DNA of 64,000 nucleotides from JBBSBL01 sp963735885 (GTDB taxonomy: Bacteria > Actinomycetota > Thermoleophilia > Solirubrobacterales > Solirubrobacteraceae). Within the stretch, counting starts at the first letter, position 1; every line of letters begins with the position of its first letter. The stretch spans positions 1-64,000 of the forward strand of contig CAVTMP010000008.1 of NCBI GenBank assembly GCA_963735885.1, given 5' to 3'. Below the pieces are notes generated by a model, which was not told the DNA's origin, ran no database searches, and was given only the letters and a program-made list of their open reading frames with translations. Below, one piece after another: positions 34,777 through 46,491 of this stretch. The position numbers and the translations under genes were made by a program.

Positions 34777-35996
34777 GGCGCGGGCGCCTGCGACGGCGGC
34801 GGGGCCTGCTGCTGCGGCGTCTGCTGCTGCGGCGTCTGCTGCTGCTGCGGGACCTGCTGCTGCGGCGCCTGGCCGGGAACCTGCCCGGTCGTCGCCTTCG
34901 GCTTCGGCGCGTTCTTGCAGCTCTCGACGACGTAGCCCTCGCGGCAGTCGGTCTTGCCCTTCCAGCGCTTCTGGAAGTCGGTGACGAAGGTGTTCAGCGC
35001 CTTCTGCTGACCCTGGGAGACGAGCAGCTGGCGGACCGACGGCTTCACCTCGGCGAGCGTCTGCTGGCGGCCCGGGGTGACCTTCGTCACCTGGTAGATG
35101 TACCAGCCGAAGGAGCCCTTGACCGGCCCGCCGATCTGGCCCTTCTGCGCGCTGAACGCCGCGCTGTCGAGCGCCCGGTCCTGCTGGCCCTTGGTCACGT
35201 CCTTGAGCTGGCCCCCGGAGTTCTTGCTCTGCGGGTCGGTCGAGTACCGCTTGGCCGCCGCCGCCCAGCTCTGCCCGCCCTCGACCGCGGCCTTGGCCGC
35301 CTCGGCCTGGGCCTTGGTCTTGGTGAGGATGACGTTGATGTTGCGCTTCTCGGGCTGCGCGTACTGGGACTTGTTCTTGTTGAAGTAGGCGGCGACCTGC
35401 GCGTCGGTGACCTGGTCCTTGCCCTTGGTCACCTTCGCGCGGATCTTGTTCGAGAGGTAGTCGACGCGGACGCGGAAGAGGATGTCCGCCTCGCTCTGCC
35501 CGGACTGCGCGAGGAACTTCTTGTAGTCCGCCTCGTTCGGGAAGGCCTGCTTCTTGGTCTTCTGGAACTGCTTCTGGACGTCCGCGTCGGAGGCCTCGAT
35601 CCCGAGGTCCGCGGCCTGCTGCTGGATCCACTGGGAGGAGACCAGCAGCTGCATGACCTGATCGCGCAGCTGGTCGAACTCGCTCTGGCACTGCGCCTTG
35701 ATCTGCGTGTCGGAGACCTTCGGCTGGCCCTTGGCGGGCTTGGGGAGCTGCGCACGCTTCGCGGCGATGCACGCGGTGAAGTCCGGCGGCACCGGCGCCA
35801 CCGCCTTCTGACCCGGCGCCTGCTGCGAGGAGCGCGCCGCGATCCCGAGCCAGTGGTTGAAGTCGTCCTTGGTGATCGACGTGCCGTCCACGGTGGCCAC
35901 GGCGTTGCCGGGAATGCCGCCGCCACACGCCGCCAGGAGCGCCGCGGACACGAAAAAGGCGCCAAGCGCCGGGAGAACCTTGAGCCTGAGAGACAC
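34773..35996 (-). CDS. SurA/PrsA-like peptidyl-prolyl isomerase lipoprotein with Gln-rich tail
   Basis: 407 residues from GTG 35996. Lipobox VSAALLAACGG. SurA_N-like helical region with VATVDGTSITKDDFNHWLGI; a parvulin (PPIC) domain spans about residues 215-320 (QPEKRNINVILTKTKAQAEA, KRYSTDPQSKNSGGQLKDV, GSFGWYIYQVTKV). The last 40 residues are a low-complexity Gln/Pro repeat (QQQTPQQQTP units). It likely helps proteins fold outside the membrane. First gene of the run into mazG and eno. Confidence 0.88.
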   Translation of the reverse strand: MSLRLKVLPALGAFFVSAALLAACGGGIPGNAVATVDGTSITKDDFNHWLGIAARSSQQAPGQKAVAPVPPDFTACIAAKRAQLPKPAKGQPKVSDTQIKAQCQSEFDQLRDQVMQLLVSSQWIQQQAADLGIEASDADVQKQFQKTKKQAFPNEADYKKFLAQSGQSEADILFRVRVDYLSNKIRAKVTKGKDQVTDAQVAAYFNKNKSQYAQPEKRNINVILTKTKAQAEAAKAAVEGGQSWAAAAKRYSTDPQSKNSGGQLKDVTKGQQDRALDSAAFSAQKGQIGGPVKGSFGWYIYQVTKVTPGRQQTLAEVKPSVRQLLVSQGQQKALNTFVTDFQKRWKGKTDCREGYVVESCKNAPKPKATTGQVPGQAPQQQVPQQQQTPQQQTPQQQAPPPSQAPAP

Positions 35997-36007
35997 GGGG
36001 AGCGGCG

Positions 36008-36013
36008 ATGGTA
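36008..36013 (-). promoter_or_regulatory. Putative -10 box (TACCAT)
   Basis: TACCAT within CTCCGCTACCATCGC ends 11 nt before GTG 35996; nearly the same block (TTCGCTACCATCG) precedes rplY. Confidence 0.4.
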
Positions 36014-36019
36014 GCGGAG

Positions 36020-39362
<3,343 letters not shown>

Positions 39363-39453
39363 GGGTGGTCGGGCACGGCCTTCGACCGCGCACGCGCGCG
39401 GCCGGGGACGTGGTCGAGTCTACGAGGGGGTCGGGCGCCGCTCCCTGGCCGCG

Positions 39454-39795
39454 TCAGAGGTTCAACGCGCGGCGGAGACCGTCGTCGACCTGCGACATCA
39501 GCCAGGGCGGCAGCGTCGCCACGCGCTGCTCCAACACCTCGCGGTCGATCGTCGCCAACTGCGTGACGTTGACCACCGAGGCCTTCGACAGCCCGGAGAG
39601 CTCCGTCGCAACGGCGACGTTGCCGGGAAGCGCGGCCAGACGCCTCGTCGCCGTGAGCACGACGACGGTGACCGTCCGTAGCCGCGAGGCGTTGTAGCGG
39701 TCGCCGCTGACGACGAGCACGGGACGTCGAAGCGCCGGGGCCGATCCCCGCGGGAGTCCCAGATCGGCCCACCAGATCTCTCCGCGGGCGATCAC
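39454..39795 (-). CDS. mazF: MazF/PemK-family endoribonuclease toxin
   Basis: 113 residues from GTG 39795, which overlaps the antitoxin stop (GTGA). RGEIWWADLG, RRPVLVVSGDRYNASRL and TVVVLTATRRL form the MazF/PemK barrel core. SKASVVNVTQLATIDREVL and PPWLMSQVDDGLRRAL complete it. An mRNA interferase inhibited by the upstream partner. Confidence 0.88.
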   Translation of the reverse strand: MIARGEIWWADLGLPRGSAPALRRPVLVVSGDRYNASRLRTVTVVVLTATRRLAALPGNVAVATELSGLSKASVVNVTQLATIDREVLEQRVATLPPWLMSQVDDGLRRALNL

Positions 39796-40025
39796 CACTC
39801 GCTCGCGCGCGCCGCGGCGCTCGCGGCCTGCTCGACGAACTCGGTGTCGCGCTCGACGCCCTCGAGGGCATCGTCGATCGCGGCGGTGGTCGTCTCCTCG
39901 TCGAGCTCGGCAAGCCACCGCTCGGCCGCTCGAGCGAAGAACTCGCTGCGCGAGACGCCCAACCGGGCGGCGGCCTCCTCGACCTTGGCGAACGTCTGGT
40001 CGGGCAGGGAGATGGCGGTCTTCAT
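39792..40025 (-). CDS. mazE: Ribbon-helix-helix antitoxin of the MazF-like pair
   Basis: 77 residues. MKTAISLPDQTFAKVEEAAA is a CopG/RHH DNA-binding strand-helix, then LGVSRSEFFARAAERWL. The C-terminal 30 residues are acidic and would wrap the toxin. A -10 box TATACT inside a palindrome lies 7 nt upstream, so the transcript is probably leaderless and autoregulated. Confidence 0.87.
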   Translation of the reverse strand: MKTAISLPDQTFAKVEEAAARLGVSRSEFFARAAERWLAELDEETTTAAIDDALEGVERDTEFVEQAASAAARASEW

Positions 40026-40033
40026 GACGCCAA

Positions 40034-40050
40034 GTATAACCGGGTCATAC
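40034..40050 (-). promoter_or_regulatory. 17-bp palindrome overlapping the -10 box of the mazEF-like operon
   Basis: GTATGACCCGGTTATAC has arms GTATnACC and GGTnATAC around a central C. The promoter element TATACT (minus strand, 40033-40038) overlaps one arm. Position and symmetry fit binding by the RHH antitoxin. Confidence 0.6.
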
Positions 40051-40054
40051 CGCC

Positions 40055-40642
40055 CTACGCCTCCGTCTCGCCCAGCACGATCCGCTCCGCCGCGTCGGCC
40101 GCCCGCTCGACGAGCAGCTCGACCTCGGCCTTCGGCTCCCGGAATCGGCCGAGCACGTAGGAGGCGACGCGGTCGGGGTCGGTGGTCGGCGGGCGATCGA
40201 CGCCGATCCGGACGCGCGCGAAGCCCGGGCCGCCGAGCTCGCGCTTGAGCGAGCGCAGGCCGTTGTGGCCGGCCAGGCCGCCGCCGACGCGCGTGCGGAC
40301 CTCCCCGAAGGGCAGGTCGATCTCGTCGTGGAGCACGAGCACGCGCTCGAGCGGGACGCCGTAGGCGCCGCGGGCGGGCCCGGCGGACCGCCCGGCGTCG
40401 TTCATGAAGGTCTGGGGCAACAGGACCGCGACCCGCGGGCCGCCCGGGCCGGTGCGGCCGTCCGTGACCAGGCCCGCGAACCGCTTCCGCGCCCGCGGCA
40501 GCTCCCACCGGGCGGCGAGCACGTTCGCGGCCTCGAACCCGACGTTGTGGCGGGTCCCGGCGTATTCGGCGCCCGGGTTCCCGAGCCCGACCACGAGCCA
40601 GTCGACCGGCGCGACCCCGCCGCCGCGCCCGGGCAGGCGCAC
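40055..40642 (-). CDS. pth: Peptidyl-tRNA hydrolase
   Basis: 195 residues from GTG 40642. WLVVGLGNPGAEYAGTRHNV carries the substrate Asn and catalytic His. LLPQTFMNDAGRS, LVLHDEIDLPFGEVRTR with the catalytic Asp, and GGLAGHNGLRSL are all present. It recycles peptidyl-tRNA released from ribosomes. It follows rplY with 6 bp between genes. Confidence 0.95.
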   Translation of the reverse strand: MRLPGRGGGVAPVDWLVVGLGNPGAEYAGTRHNVGFEAANVLAARWELPRARKRFAGLVTDGRTGPGGPRVAVLLPQTFMNDAGRSAGPARGAYGVPLERVLVLHDEIDLPFGEVRTRVGGGLAGHNGLRSLKRELGGPGFARVRIGVDRPPTTDPDRVASYVLGRFREPKAEVELLVERAADAAERIVLGETEA

Positions 40643-40648
40643 GGCCGG

Positions 40649-41341
40649 CTACTCGCCGTCGTCGGCGGCGGCGGGCTCCTCGCCGTCCTCGGCGGGCGCC
40701 GCCTCGCCTTCCGCGCCCTCCTCGCCCTCGCCGACGACCTCGGTCTCCTCCTCGAGCTCCTCGGACTCCAGGACCAGGCGCGGCGGGGTGACGGTCGCCA
40801 CCGTCACCTCGTCGAGCTCGCCGAGGATCTCGACGCCCGCCGGGGCGACGACCGCCGCGAGGTTGAGGGAGTCGTTGATCTCCATCTGCGAGACGTCGAG
40901 CGTGATGACGTCCGGGATGGCGCTCGGCAGGGCCTCGATCGTCACCTCGCGGGTGACGTGCTCGAGCACGCCGCCCTCCGTGATGCCGGGGGTGTCCTCG
41001 GCGCCGATGAGCTCGAGCGGGACCGTGGTCTGGATCGTCTGGTCGAGCCGGATGCGCAGGAGGTCGACGTGCATCACCGCGCCGCTCACCGGGTGGCGCT
41101 GGTCGTCCTTGAGGAGCACCGGCTGGCCCCCGGCGCCGTCGATCGACAGCTCGATGATCGCGCCCGACGAGGCGAGCGCGTGGCGAAGGACGCGCGCATC
41201 GACGGAGAACGTGACGGTGTCGCCGTCGCCGCCGTAGAGGACGCCCGGCACCTGGCCGGTGCGGCGCAGGCGCCGGATGGCGCGCGACCCGGTCTCCTCC
41301 CGGGTCGCGACGGCGAGGCTGGTCGTGTCGGCGGCGGCCAT
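40649..41341 (-). CDS. rplY: 50S ribosomal protein L25/general stress protein CTC
   Basis: 230 residues from ATG 41341. The L25 domain is SLAVATREETGSRAIRRLRR, TGQVPGVLYGG, then the CTC beta domain (VMHVDLLRIRLDQTIQTTVP, TIEALPSAIPDVITLDVSQM) and a very acidic tail of about 45 residues. It binds 5S rRNA. First gene of the rplY-pth pair. A TACCAT box lies 11 nt upstream. Confidence 0.95.
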   Translation of the reverse strand: MAAADTTSLAVATREETGSRAIRRLRRTGQVPGVLYGGDGDTVTFSVDARVLRHALASSGAIIELSIDGAGGQPVLLKDDQRHPVSGAVMHVDLLRIRLDQTIQTTVPLELIGAEDTPGITEGGVLEHVTREVTIEALPSAIPDVITLDVSQMEINDSLNLAAVVAPAGVEILGELDEVTVATVTPPRLVLESEELEEETEVVGEGEEGAEGEAAPAEDGEEPAAADDGE

Positions 41342-41352
41342 GGGCGGCGACG

Positions 41353-41358
41353 ATGGTA
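41353..41358 (-). promoter_or_regulatory. Putative -10 box (TACCAT) of rplY
   Basis: TACCAT in TTCGCTACCATCG ends 11 nt before the rplY ATG. Confidence 0.4.
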
Positions 41359-41391
41359 GCGAAGTCGCCCCGCCCGACCGGCCGGGCGCGA

Positions 41392-41397
41392 TACCCT
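41392..41397 (+). promoter_or_regulatory. Putative -10 box (TACCCT), leaderless spacing
   Basis: TACCCT ends 7 nt before GTG 41405. Confidence 0.4.
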
Positions 41398-41404
41398 CAC
41401 GGAC

Positions 41405-41764
41405 GTGCCGGCGGACGCCAAGATGTTCGTCCTCGTCGGGGCCCTTCACGTCGTCGGCCTCGTGTTCGCCGGGGCGCTCATCCTGGTCTGCCTGCGCTCC
41501 GACCCGCTCGCCGCGCGGCCCGCCCACGACGACGGCGAGGAGGGCGGCGGAGGCGGCAGCGACCGCCGGGGCCCACGGGCGCCCGATCGGCCACGCGGCG
41601 GTGGCCTGCCGCTTCCCGACGCCGTGCCGGCCCGGGTCCGCCTGCGGGGGCCGGCGACCCTCGCCGGCGGCGTCGGACGACCCGCGCGGCGCCCCGGCCA
41701 CGAGCCCGTCCGGCATCCGGCGGGACCCGTGCCGGCGCGCCGAGGCCGCGGCGCCCGCCGCTAG
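41405..41764 (+). CDS. Small membrane protein of unknown function
   Basis: 119 residues in the open frame from GTG 41405. One convincing membrane helix (MFVLVGALHVVGLVFAGALI). The remainder after residue 45 is Arg/Gly/Pro-rich with no pattern, and its end may be wrong because nearby genes carry frameshifts. The promoter box upstream supports transcription. Confidence 0.5.
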   Translation: MPADAKMFVLVGALHVVGLVFAGALILVCLRSDPLAARPAHDDGEEGGGGGSDRRGPRAPDRPRGGGLPLPDAVPARVRLRGPATLAGGVGRPARRPGHEPVRHPAGPVPARRGRGARR

Positions 41765-41775
41765 CGGCCGTCACG

Positions 41776-42847
41776 GTGGCGATCGCCGTCCGCACCCTGG
41801 TCCAGGGCGGCCAGCGCGCCGAGGAGATCGGCGAGGCGGTGCGGACCTTCCTGGCCGCCGCCGGGCGCTCGCTCGACCTCGCGCTCTACGACGTGCGGCT
41901 CCCGGGCGCCGTCGGCGACGCCGTGGCCGGGGCGCTGCGCGACGCCCACGACCGCGGCGTCGCGGTGCGGCTCGCCTACAACGTCGACGACCACGACGCG
42001 AACCGGCCCGGCGGGCTGGCGCCGCCCCTCACCGAGCCCGACCGCGTCGAGGCGCTCCCCTTCGCGACCCGCGCCGTCCCCGGCGAGCCCGACCTCATGC
42101 ACCACAAGTTCGTCGTGCGCGACGGCGTCGACGTGTGGACGGGCTCGGCGAACTGGACCCTGGACTCCTGGGAGCGGCAGGAGAACGTGATCGTCGTGGC
42201 GGAGGGGGCGCCGGGGATCGCGGCGGCGTACGCCACGACTTCGACCAGCTCTGGACCACGCGGCGGGTGGAGGACAGCGGGGACGTCGAGCCGCGCCCGG
42301 TGGAGGTCGGCGGGGCGGTCGCCCGCGCCTGGTTCTCGCCCGCCCGCGGCCGGAGCTCTCGCAGCGGATCGCCACGGCGATCGGCCGGGCGCGCACGCGG
42401 GTCCGGATCGCCTCGCCGGTGCTCACCGCGGGCCCGATCCTCGGCACGCTGGCCGACATGGTCGCCGACCGGCGGGTGGATCTCGCCGGCGTCGTCGACG
42501 CGACGCAGGCCGCGCGGGTCCTCGACCAGTGGGCCGAGAACCCCCAGTCGCACTGGAAGATCCCCTCGCTGCGGGCGATCCTGGCCTCGGGGACTTCTCC
42601 GGGAAGCGCTCGACGCCCTACCGACCGGACAGCGTGCGCGACTTCATGCACGCCAAGGTCACCGTCGCCGACGACACGATCTTCGTCGGGCTCCTTCAAC
42701 CTCTCACACGCGGGCGAGCGCAACGCCGAGAACGTCCTCGAGGTGCGGGACGCGGCGCTGGCCGACCGCCTCGCGGCGTTCATCGACGACGTGCGGGCGC
42801 GCTACCCCGACCGCGTGCCGATCGAGGCGGCCGGCGCGCGGCCCTGA
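41776..42847 (+). CDS. Phospholipase D-like protein, four frameshifts
   Basis: Starts GTG 41776. Two HKD-type active sites are visible: MHHKFVVRDGVDVWTGSANW in the first half and MHAKVTVADDTIFVG plus FNLSHAGERNAENV in the second. To read through, single bases must be corrected near 42232 (ACGAC for ACGGAC), 42345 (GGCCGG for GGCCCGG), 42590 (one G short) and 42692 (one G extra). The corrected protein is about 357 residues. Broad phosphodiesterase superfamily; substrate unknown. Confidence 0.75.
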
Positions 42848-43551
42848 CGCCGCGCGCCGCGCCGGACGAGGTCGACGACCTCGTCGGGGTCGTCGGTGAC
42901 TGGAGGAGGTCGAGGTCGGCCGGCGCGATGAACCCGCCGGCCACCAGCCGCTCGCGGATCCAGTCCGTGCAGGCCGGCCCAGTATGCCGCGCCCGACGAG
43001 GACGATCGGGAAGTGGCGGATCTTGCCGGTCTGCATCGAGCGCGAGCGCCTCGAAGAGCTCGTCGAGCGTCCCGAAGCCGCCGGGCAGCACGACGAACGC
43101 GCTCGCGTAGCGGACGAACATGAGCTTGCGCGTGAAGAAGTAGTGGAAGCGCAGCGCGAGGTCGGCGTAGGGGTTGGCGCCTGCTCGAACGGCAGCTCGA
43201 TGTTCAGGCCGACCGAGCGCACGCCGGCATCCCGCGCGCCGCGGTTGGCCGCCTCCATCGCGCCCGGCCCGCCGCCGGTGATGACCGCGAAGCCCGCCTC
43301 GCCGAGGCGGCGCGCGAGCTCGCGCGCCGGCGCGTACCCGGGCGCGTCCTCGCGACGGCGGCGCGCCGAGCCGAAGACCGAGACCGCCGGCCCGAGGTCC
43401 GCCAGCGCCGTGAAGCCCGCGGCGCAGCTCGCGCGCCGACGCGCTCGATCCGCGCCTCGTCGTCGGCGTCGGCCGCGACGAGCGGCACGTCGGCGGCGAT
43501 GAGCTCCTCGTCGGCGGTACGCGGGGGCGCGCCGTGCGGCGGCTCGGCCAC
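42802..43551 (-). CDS. LOG-family (TIGR00730-type) Rossmann-fold protein, several frameshifts
   Basis: GTG 43551. Pieces in three frames line up with the LOG/lysine-decarboxylase-like family: AGFAVITGGGPGAMEAANRG, VGLNIELPFEQ, LMFVRYASAFVVLPGGFGTL, DELFEALAL, then a C-terminal PADLDLLQ. PGGFGTxxE is the family phosphoribohydrolase motif. At least four one- or two-base shifts (near 43430, 43180, 43037 and 42985, with another near 42895) interrupt it. The end overlaps the convergent PLD gene, so the stop is uncertain. Family members release cytokinin-type bases or AMP-derived products. Confidence 0.7.
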
Positions 43552-43559
43552 GACGCGGC

Positions 43560-45527
43560 CTACCGTCGGGCCCGGAGACTCGGCGTCAGGAGGGGGATCG
43601 CGCGGTAGCGCTGGCGCAGGATGGCGAAGCCCGGCTTCCGGACGCCGTCATAGGTCACCACCGCCTTCTGGTGCAGCGGCGGCAGCGCCCAGGGATTGCC
43701 GCCATCCCAGTCGGGGCGCACCTTGAACTCCTGGAGCGTCCAGTAGAGCGCGCCGGACAGCCACGGGCGGGCGTCATAGGCGTTGAGGTGGTAGGTGATG
43801 AATTCGTTCTGGAAGGCGTAGGTGCCCCGCTCCTCCACCGGCCCGTCCCGGTTGGCCTCGGCCCCGAACTCCGTCATGAGGATGGCCTTGCGCGGATAGC
43901 AGCGTCGCATCGAGTCGAGGAACGGCCCGAGCAGGTCCCGGTCGGCGATCGCGCCCTCGGGGCCGGTGTACCAGCCGAAGTAGTCGTTGAGCCCGATGAC
44001 GTCGAGCGGCGCGTAGCTCGGCTGGCATCCGGCCGTCGTCGTTCCGGCCACGGCGAGGCCCACGGGTCGGGTCGGGTCCTCCTGGCGCGCGATGGCGGCC
44101 GACTCGCGGATGTACGCGGCCTGGTTGGGTCCGACGGCCGGCGAGAGCTCGTTGGCGATCGACCAGGTGAAGATCGACGGGTGGTTGCGCAGGTCGTCGA
44201 TCTCGCTGGCCAGCGTCTGGTGCAGGACGTCGCGCAGCGCGACGTTGCCGAGGCGCGGCTCGTCGATCTGGTAGGCCGGGATCTCGCTCCAGACGAGCAC
44301 CCCGGCCCGGTCGGCGAGCTCCAGGAGCTGCGGGTGCAGCGGGTAGTGGGCGCGCAGGACGTTGCCGCCGAGGTCGCGCAGCAGCGCGATGGTCCGTCGT
44401 CGGTAGGCGACGTCGGTGGCGCCGCCGAGGCCCTTCGCGTCCTCGTGGATCGCCGCGCCGCGCAGGCGCGTCACCCGTCCGTTGACCAGGAGCCGGCCGC
44501 GGCCGTCGACCTTGACCGTCCGGATCCCGGAGAGCAGGGTGAAGCCGCCGGCCGGGGTGCGCCGTGCGGCGCGCGTGCCGAGCCGCGCGGCGGCGGGGGC
44601 GGCCGAGGCGGCGATCCGGGTCCGGTAGAGCTGGGGGCGGCCCGGCCACCACAGGCGCGGGCGGGCGACCCGCAGGGTGCCGGTGAACGTCGCCGTGGCG
44701 CCGGGCGGGATCACCTGGTCGGGGCCGAGCGTGAGCGCCGCGCGGCCGAACCGCCCCGTCACGCGGGCCCGCTGGGCGATCGTGGTGACGTTGCGGACCT
44801 TCGCCTCGAAGTCGAGGGTCGCCGCCCCGGTGGGCCGGGGCAGGCGGGTGCGCACGGCGACCGGGCCGACGTCGAGGCGGTCGATGCGGCGCAGGTAGAC
44901 CTCGCGGAGCAGGCCGCCGTAGTTCCACCACCCGCCCGCGGGCTGCCCGCCCGTGTCGAACTCCTCCGGCAGCACCAGCGACTCCGACACGCGCCGGTTG
45001 TCGACGCGCACGACGAGACGGTTGACCCCGCGCCGCGAGACCCTGGTCAGCGGGAGGTCGAAGGCGGTGTAGGCGCCGTTGTGCGAGCCGATCGAGCGGC
45101 CGTTGAGCCAGACCTGCGCGCGGTAGTTGACCGTCTGGAAGCGCACGGCCCAGCGCAGCGCGGCGCGCGCGTCCGGCAGGCGGAAGTCCTTGCGGTACCA
45201 CGCGAAGGTGCCGGCGAAGCTCGCCGCCGAGTCGTCGTTCGCGTTCCAGGCGTTCGGCACCGTGACCGGTGACCACCCCGCGGTGCCGCCCTGGGCGTAC
45301 CAGCGGTCCCGCGTGCCGATCCGGGCGTCGTCCCGGCGGAAGAGCCACGTGCCGTCGAGCAGGCGCCGTCCGTCGGGGCCGTCGACGAAGAGCGGGCCCT
45401 TGCGCGGGACGCTCGGCGCCGGGCCTCGCGGGGTCGCCGCGGGGGCGGGCACCGCGCAGGCCAGGGCCAGCGCGAGCGCGCCGGCGGCGGCGAGGGCATG
45501 GCGACGTGATCGCATCGGCCGCGACAT
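43560..45527 (-). CDS. Secreted glycoside hydrolase family 2 (beta-glucuronidase/beta-galactosidase type)
   Basis: 655 residues from ATG 45527 (45515 also possible). Signal peptide ending AVPAPAA. Domains in order: jelly-roll sugar-binding (LLDGTWLFRRDDARIG, FAGTFAWYRKDFRLP, VWLNGRSIGSHNGAYTAFD), immunoglobulin-like middle, then a TIM barrel with NVLRAHYPLHPQLLELADRA, the acid/base Glu in WSIANELSP and the nucleophile Glu in LMTEFGAEAN. Export implies hydrolysis of external glycans. No sugar transporter is adjacent. Confidence 0.88.
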   Translation of the reverse strand: MSRPMRSRRHALAAAGALALALACAVPAPAATPRGPAPSVPRKGPLFVDGPDGRRLLDGTWLFRRDDARIGTRDRWYAQGGTAGWSPVTVPNAWNANDDSAASFAGTFAWYRKDFRLPDARAALRWAVRFQTVNYRAQVWLNGRSIGSHNGAYTAFDLPLTRVSRRGVNRLVVRVDNRRVSESLVLPEEFDTGGQPAGGWWNYGGLLREVYLRRIDRLDVGPVAVRTRLPRPTGAATLDFEAKVRNVTTIAQRARVTGRFGRAALTLGPDQVIPPGATATFTGTLRVARPRLWWPGRPQLYRTRIAASAAPAAARLGTRAARRTPAGGFTLLSGIRTVKVDGRGRLLVNGRVTRLRGAAIHEDAKGLGGATDVAYRRRTIALLRDLGGNVLRAHYPLHPQLLELADRAGVLVWSEIPAYQIDEPRLGNVALRDVLHQTLASEIDDLRNHPSIFTWSIANELSPAVGPNQAAYIRESAAIARQEDPTRPVGLAVAGTTTAGCQPSYAPLDVIGLNDYFGWYTGPEGAIADRDLLGPFLDSMRRCYPRKAILMTEFGAEANRDGPVEERGTYAFQNEFITYHLNAYDARPWLSGALYWTLQEFKVRPDWDGGNPWALPPLHQKAVVTYDGVRKPGFAILRQRYRAIPLLTPSLRARR

Positions 45528-45613
45528 CGAACACGGCAGGGTAGGCGCAAGTCGCGCCGGACCCCGCAGGTTCGGCGTCGTGGAGCCCGGTCGCGGCCAG
45601 GCCGGGTGGCGGG

Positions 45614-46072
45614 TCAGAAGCGCGCGGGACAGGCGGACTGGCGCGGGATGGGCGCGCCGACCCGTCGCAGGCGCACGGTGAAGCCGGACACGAGGTCGCC
45701 CTCGCGCTCCACGCGGACGCACTGGACGACGGGCAGGCGCGAGCCCGCCCGCCACGCGACGCGCGCGGTGCCGGTCGTCGCACCCAGCGCCGCGGTGGTC
45801 GAGGGGTCGAGGCGCAGGATTCGCACCGCGCCCGGCGTCGCGACGCGGCGGACGATGGCCCGCGTGCGCGTCACGCAGGCCGGTTGCGCCCGACAGCCGG
45901 CGACCGCCGCGGCGGCGGCATCGACGTCCCCGGCGGCCTGCGCCGCGACGAGGTGCTCGACCTCGCTGCGCTCGGCGGCGTTCGCGCTCAACACCCGGGC
46001 GACGCCGGCGCTGACGAGCACGAACAGCACGCCGACGGTGACGATCACGGCGATGCGGGCCGGGCGGGACAC
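45614..46072 (-). CDS. Membrane-anchored small protein of unknown function
   Basis: 152 residues from GTG 46072. One N-terminal membrane helix (RIAVIVTVGVLFVLVSAGVA), then an extracytoplasmic domain with four Cys (GCRAQPACV, VVQC, SACP) likely forming disulfides. No recognised family. Confidence 0.65.
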   Translation of the reverse strand: MSRPARIAVIVTVGVLFVLVSAGVARVLSANAAERSEVEHLVAAQAAGDVDAAAAAVAGCRAQPACVTRTRAIVRRVATPGAVRILRLDPSTTAALGATTGTARVAWRAGSRLPVVQCVRVEREGDLVSGFTVRLRRVGAPIPRQSACPARF

Positions 46073-46132
46073 GGCGGAGCATGATGGCGGGCCGGGCGCC
46101 GGGGGCGCGGTTCCGGCCGGCGGCGCCCCGGG

Positions 46133-46138
46133 TAAGCT
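46133..46138 (+). promoter_or_regulatory. Putative -10 box (TAAGCT), leaderless spacing
   Basis: TAAGCT ends 8 nt before GTG 46147. Confidence 0.4.
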
Positions 46139-46146
46139 GCCGCCGC

Positions 46147-46491
46147 GTGCGCAAGTTCCTCTACATGCCGTTCGGGATCGTCGCCGGCATCGTGGCCGGC
46201 CGGCTGTCGCGGCAGCTCGTCGACCGGCTGTGGGCGTCCGCGGCCCAGGAGCCCGGCCCGCCGTCGCCGCGCAGCGGCGAGGCGACGGTGCCCAAGGTCG
46301 TGGCCGCGGCCGCGCTCGAGGGCGCGACGTTCGCGGCCACCAAGGCCGCGGTCGACCGCGCGACGGCGTCGGGCTTCCAGCGCTTCTTCGGCGTGTGGCC
46401 GGAGAAGACCCGCGCCGAGAAGCAGGCCGAGCAGGACCGCAAGGACGCCGAGAAGGCGGCCAAGCGGTTGGAGAAGACGCTGAAGCGGTAG
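46147..46491 (+). CDS. DUF4235-type membrane protein
   Basis: 114 residues from GTG 46147. FLYMPFGIVAGIVAGRLSRQ is a membrane segment, followed by VDRLWASAAQEPG and AALEGATFAATKAAVDRATA, then a charged tail (KQAEQDRKDAEKAAKRLEK). This is the arrangement of DUF4235 proteins of actinobacteria; function unknown. Its stop directly abuts that of the convergent tetR gene. Confidence 0.75.
   Translation: MRKFLYMPFGIVAGIVAGRLSRQLVDRLWASAAQEPGPPSPRSGEATVPKVVAAAALEGATFAATKAAVDRATASGFQRFFGVWPEKTRAEKQAEQDRKDAEKAAKRLEKTLKR

Noticed and set aside
41776..42847. UGA recoding or programmed frameshifting in the PLD-like gene
   Set aside because: Each break is repaired by a one-base change in a G/C run and there are four of them, so sequence error is simpler.
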